Source: Demequina phytophila
GTDB lineage: Bacteria; Actinomycetota; Actinomycetes; Actinomycetales; Demequinaceae
NCBI RefSeq assembly: GCF_000971135.1
Contig: NZ_BBLW01000001.1
Location: 372,001 to 436,000, forward strand
Direction of reading: 5' to 3'
Length of the DNA stretch: 64,000 nucleotides
Positions 62,822-64,000 of this stretch are shown piece after piece. The notes under the pieces are model-generated. The model saw only the letters and a list, made by a program, of their open reading frames with translations. It did not search any database and had not been told where the DNA came from. The stretch's first letter is position 1, and every line of letters begins with the position of its first letter. Both the position numbers and the translations under genes were made by a program.

Positions 62822-64000
62822 GGCTCCGGGGCGGTCGCCGTCCCCGTGCGGGTGGTCGTCCGCGTGCTCGTCGTGGGGGTGGCGGCGGATGCGGATCTCG
62901 CCGGTGCGCGCGATGACGTCGCGGGCACGCTTGAGCGCCTCGCGCGGATGCTCGGTGAGGATCTGACCGGTGTCGGGCGGCTCCTCGGTCCGCAGCTGGT
63001 CGTGGAGGGACCGCGCGAACGCGTAGAAGAAGGACACGATCGGCACGGCGATCACGGCGCCCACGAGGCCCAGGAGCAGAGTGCCGGTCGCGACGGACAG
63101 CAGGATCACCAGCGGGTGCAGCGACGCGGCCTTGCCGAACAGCCACGGGTACAGCACGTTGCCCTCGATCTGCTGCACCAGCAGCACGATCCCGAGCATG
63201 ATGAGCGCCTTGGTGGTGCCGCCGTCGACCAGCGCGACGGCCACCGCGATCGCGCCCGAGATGGTCGCACCGAACAGCGGGATGAACGACAGCAGGAACA
63301 CGAAGATCGCGATCGGCAGCGCGAGCGGCAGGCCGAGGATCCACGCGCCCAGGCCGATGCCGACGGCGTCGATGAACGCGACGAACACGCTCGTCTCGGT
63401 GTAGCGCCGCAGCGTGAGCCATGCGCTCATGCCCGCGCGGTCCATGCGCTCGCCGCGGCGCGTCGGCTGCAGCTTCACGAACCACAGCCACAGCGCCCGG
63501 CCGTCCTTCATGAAGAAGAACAGCGAGAACAGCGCCACGATCGACCCGGCGAACAGCGATCCGATCGCGCCGGTCACGGAGAACGCGCCGGTCGCGACGC
63601 CCCACGCGTTGTCCTGGATGGTCTGGGTGAGGTTCTTCAGGCCATCGTCGATCTGCGCGCGCTCCAGGTGGATCGGACCCTGGACCAGCCAGTCGAGGAA
63701 CTGGTTGAAGCCCTTGACCGCCGCCTCCTGGAGGTCGGAGAAACCGGCGACGATCGACGACCCGGCCGCGACGGCGAGACCCACCACCACGGTGATGAGC
63801 GCGATGATCGCGAGCGCGGCGCCCGCCGTGCGCGGCAGCCCCCACTTCGCGAGCCGACTCACCAGCTGCTCGAGCGGGGCGGCGATGAGGAGCGCGATGA
63901 TCACCGGCAGCACGATCGACGCGAGCGTGGTGAATCCCGTGAAGAACACGAAGATGACGATCCCGACGACGATCAGCCGCCACGACCAGGCGGCAGAGAT
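62819..64000 (-). CDS. AI-2E family transporter, C-terminal part
   Basis: At least 393 residues; the frame is still open at the window edge, so the N-terminus is missing. Seven or eight membrane helices are visible. The family pattern TGAIGSLFAGSIVALFSLFFFMKDG, IPLFGATISGAIAVAVALVDGG, IEGNVLYPWLFGKAASLHPLVILLSVATGT is clear. A His/Asp-rich tail (HPHDEHADDHPHGDGD) is unusual and may bind metal. The AI-2E name is historical, and substrates vary (Na+/H+ antiport in some). It is directly upstream of rlmC. Confidence 0.88.
   Translation of the reverse strand: MSAAWSWRLIVVGIVIFVFFTGFTTLASIVLPVIIALLIAAPLEQLVSRLAKWGLPRTAGAALAIIALITVVVGLAVAAGSSIVAGFSDLQEAAVKGFNQFLDWLVQGPIHLERAQIDDGLKNLTQTIQDNAWGVATGAFSVTGAIGSLFAGSIVALFSLFFFMKDGRALWLWFVKLQPTRRGERMDRAGMSAWLTLRRYTETSVFVAFIDAVGIGLGAWILGLPLALPIAIFVFLLSFIPLFGATISGAIAVAVALVDGGTTKALIMLGIVLLVQQIEGNVLYPWLFGKAASLHPLVILLSVATGTLLLGLVGAVIAVPIVSFFYAFARSLHDQLRTEEPPDTGQILTEHPREALKRARDVIARTGEIRIRRHPHDEHADDHPHGDGDRPGA

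Overview
The window is a stretch of chromosome from a very GC-rich actinobacterium. It most resembles a member of the order Micrococcales, but the genus cannot be fixed from this sequence. Three things point there: the sigE-rseA-htrA-tatB cluster beside an O-methyltransferase (the gene order known from mycobacteria), the coproporphyrin-dependent haem route (hemE, hemG/cgoX, hemQ/chdC, hemH/cpfC), and the use of dapC, dapD and dapE. Coding density is high, with many 4-bp ATGA/GTGA overlaps. Many genes look leaderless, with a TANNNT box 6-7 nt before the start codon.

Layout. 1-4.6 kb: the 5' part of trpS, then tatB, htrA, rseA and sigE (envelope stress and export), and a divergent O-methyltransferase. 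4.7-11.9 kb: DUF3117, a LOG-family protein, divergent dapE/dapD (diaminopimelate synthesis), a secreted transglycosylase-like protein, citrate synthase, dapC and fdxA. 12-20 kb: a VanW-type wall protein, typA/bipA, and a RamB-like regulator divergent from GTP-dependent PEP carboxykinase. 20-25 kb: an EamA exporter with a CGNR zinc-finger regulator, and small housekeeping genes (RidA, PH-domain protein, methyltransferase, RluA-type pseudouridine synthase).

24.8-29.3 kb is the accessory part. It holds a P-loop kinase/nucleotidyltransferase pair, a higBA toxin-antitoxin pair with a double palindromic operator, an aldo/keto reductase with a divergent TetR regulator, and an unrecognised 255-residue protein. 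It abuts the 3' end of ychF. Two further diverged copies of the last codons of a ychF-like gene lie inside it, which suggests that DNA has repeatedly inserted at the ychF 3' end.

30.4-36.4 kb: a peptide ABC transporter operon downstream of a perfect CRP-type site. 36.4-45 kb: rmuC, ispH, xseA, xseB, a sugar kinase, fumC and a type II NADH dehydrogenase. 45.7-51.5 kb: hemE-hemG-hemQ-hemH divergent from hemA, with mirrored promoters. 51.5-55.6 kb: a siderophore-type iron ABC transporter behind a DtxR/IdeR-like box, so haem and iron genes sit together. 55.6-64 kb: a PIN-PhoH2 ATPase, uppS, a haemolysin III-type membrane protein, DUF4307, greA, a NodB deacetylase lipoprotein, rlmC, and the start-truncated end of an AI-2E family transporter.

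The most unusual signal runs through the whole window. The 8-mer GACGATGC occurs 39 times by eye on the two strands, often extended to GGGACGATGCGCGGGTCGCC. It is concentrated between genes and at gene ends, it forms terminator arms, and it is linked to a possible family of small inverted-repeat elements.
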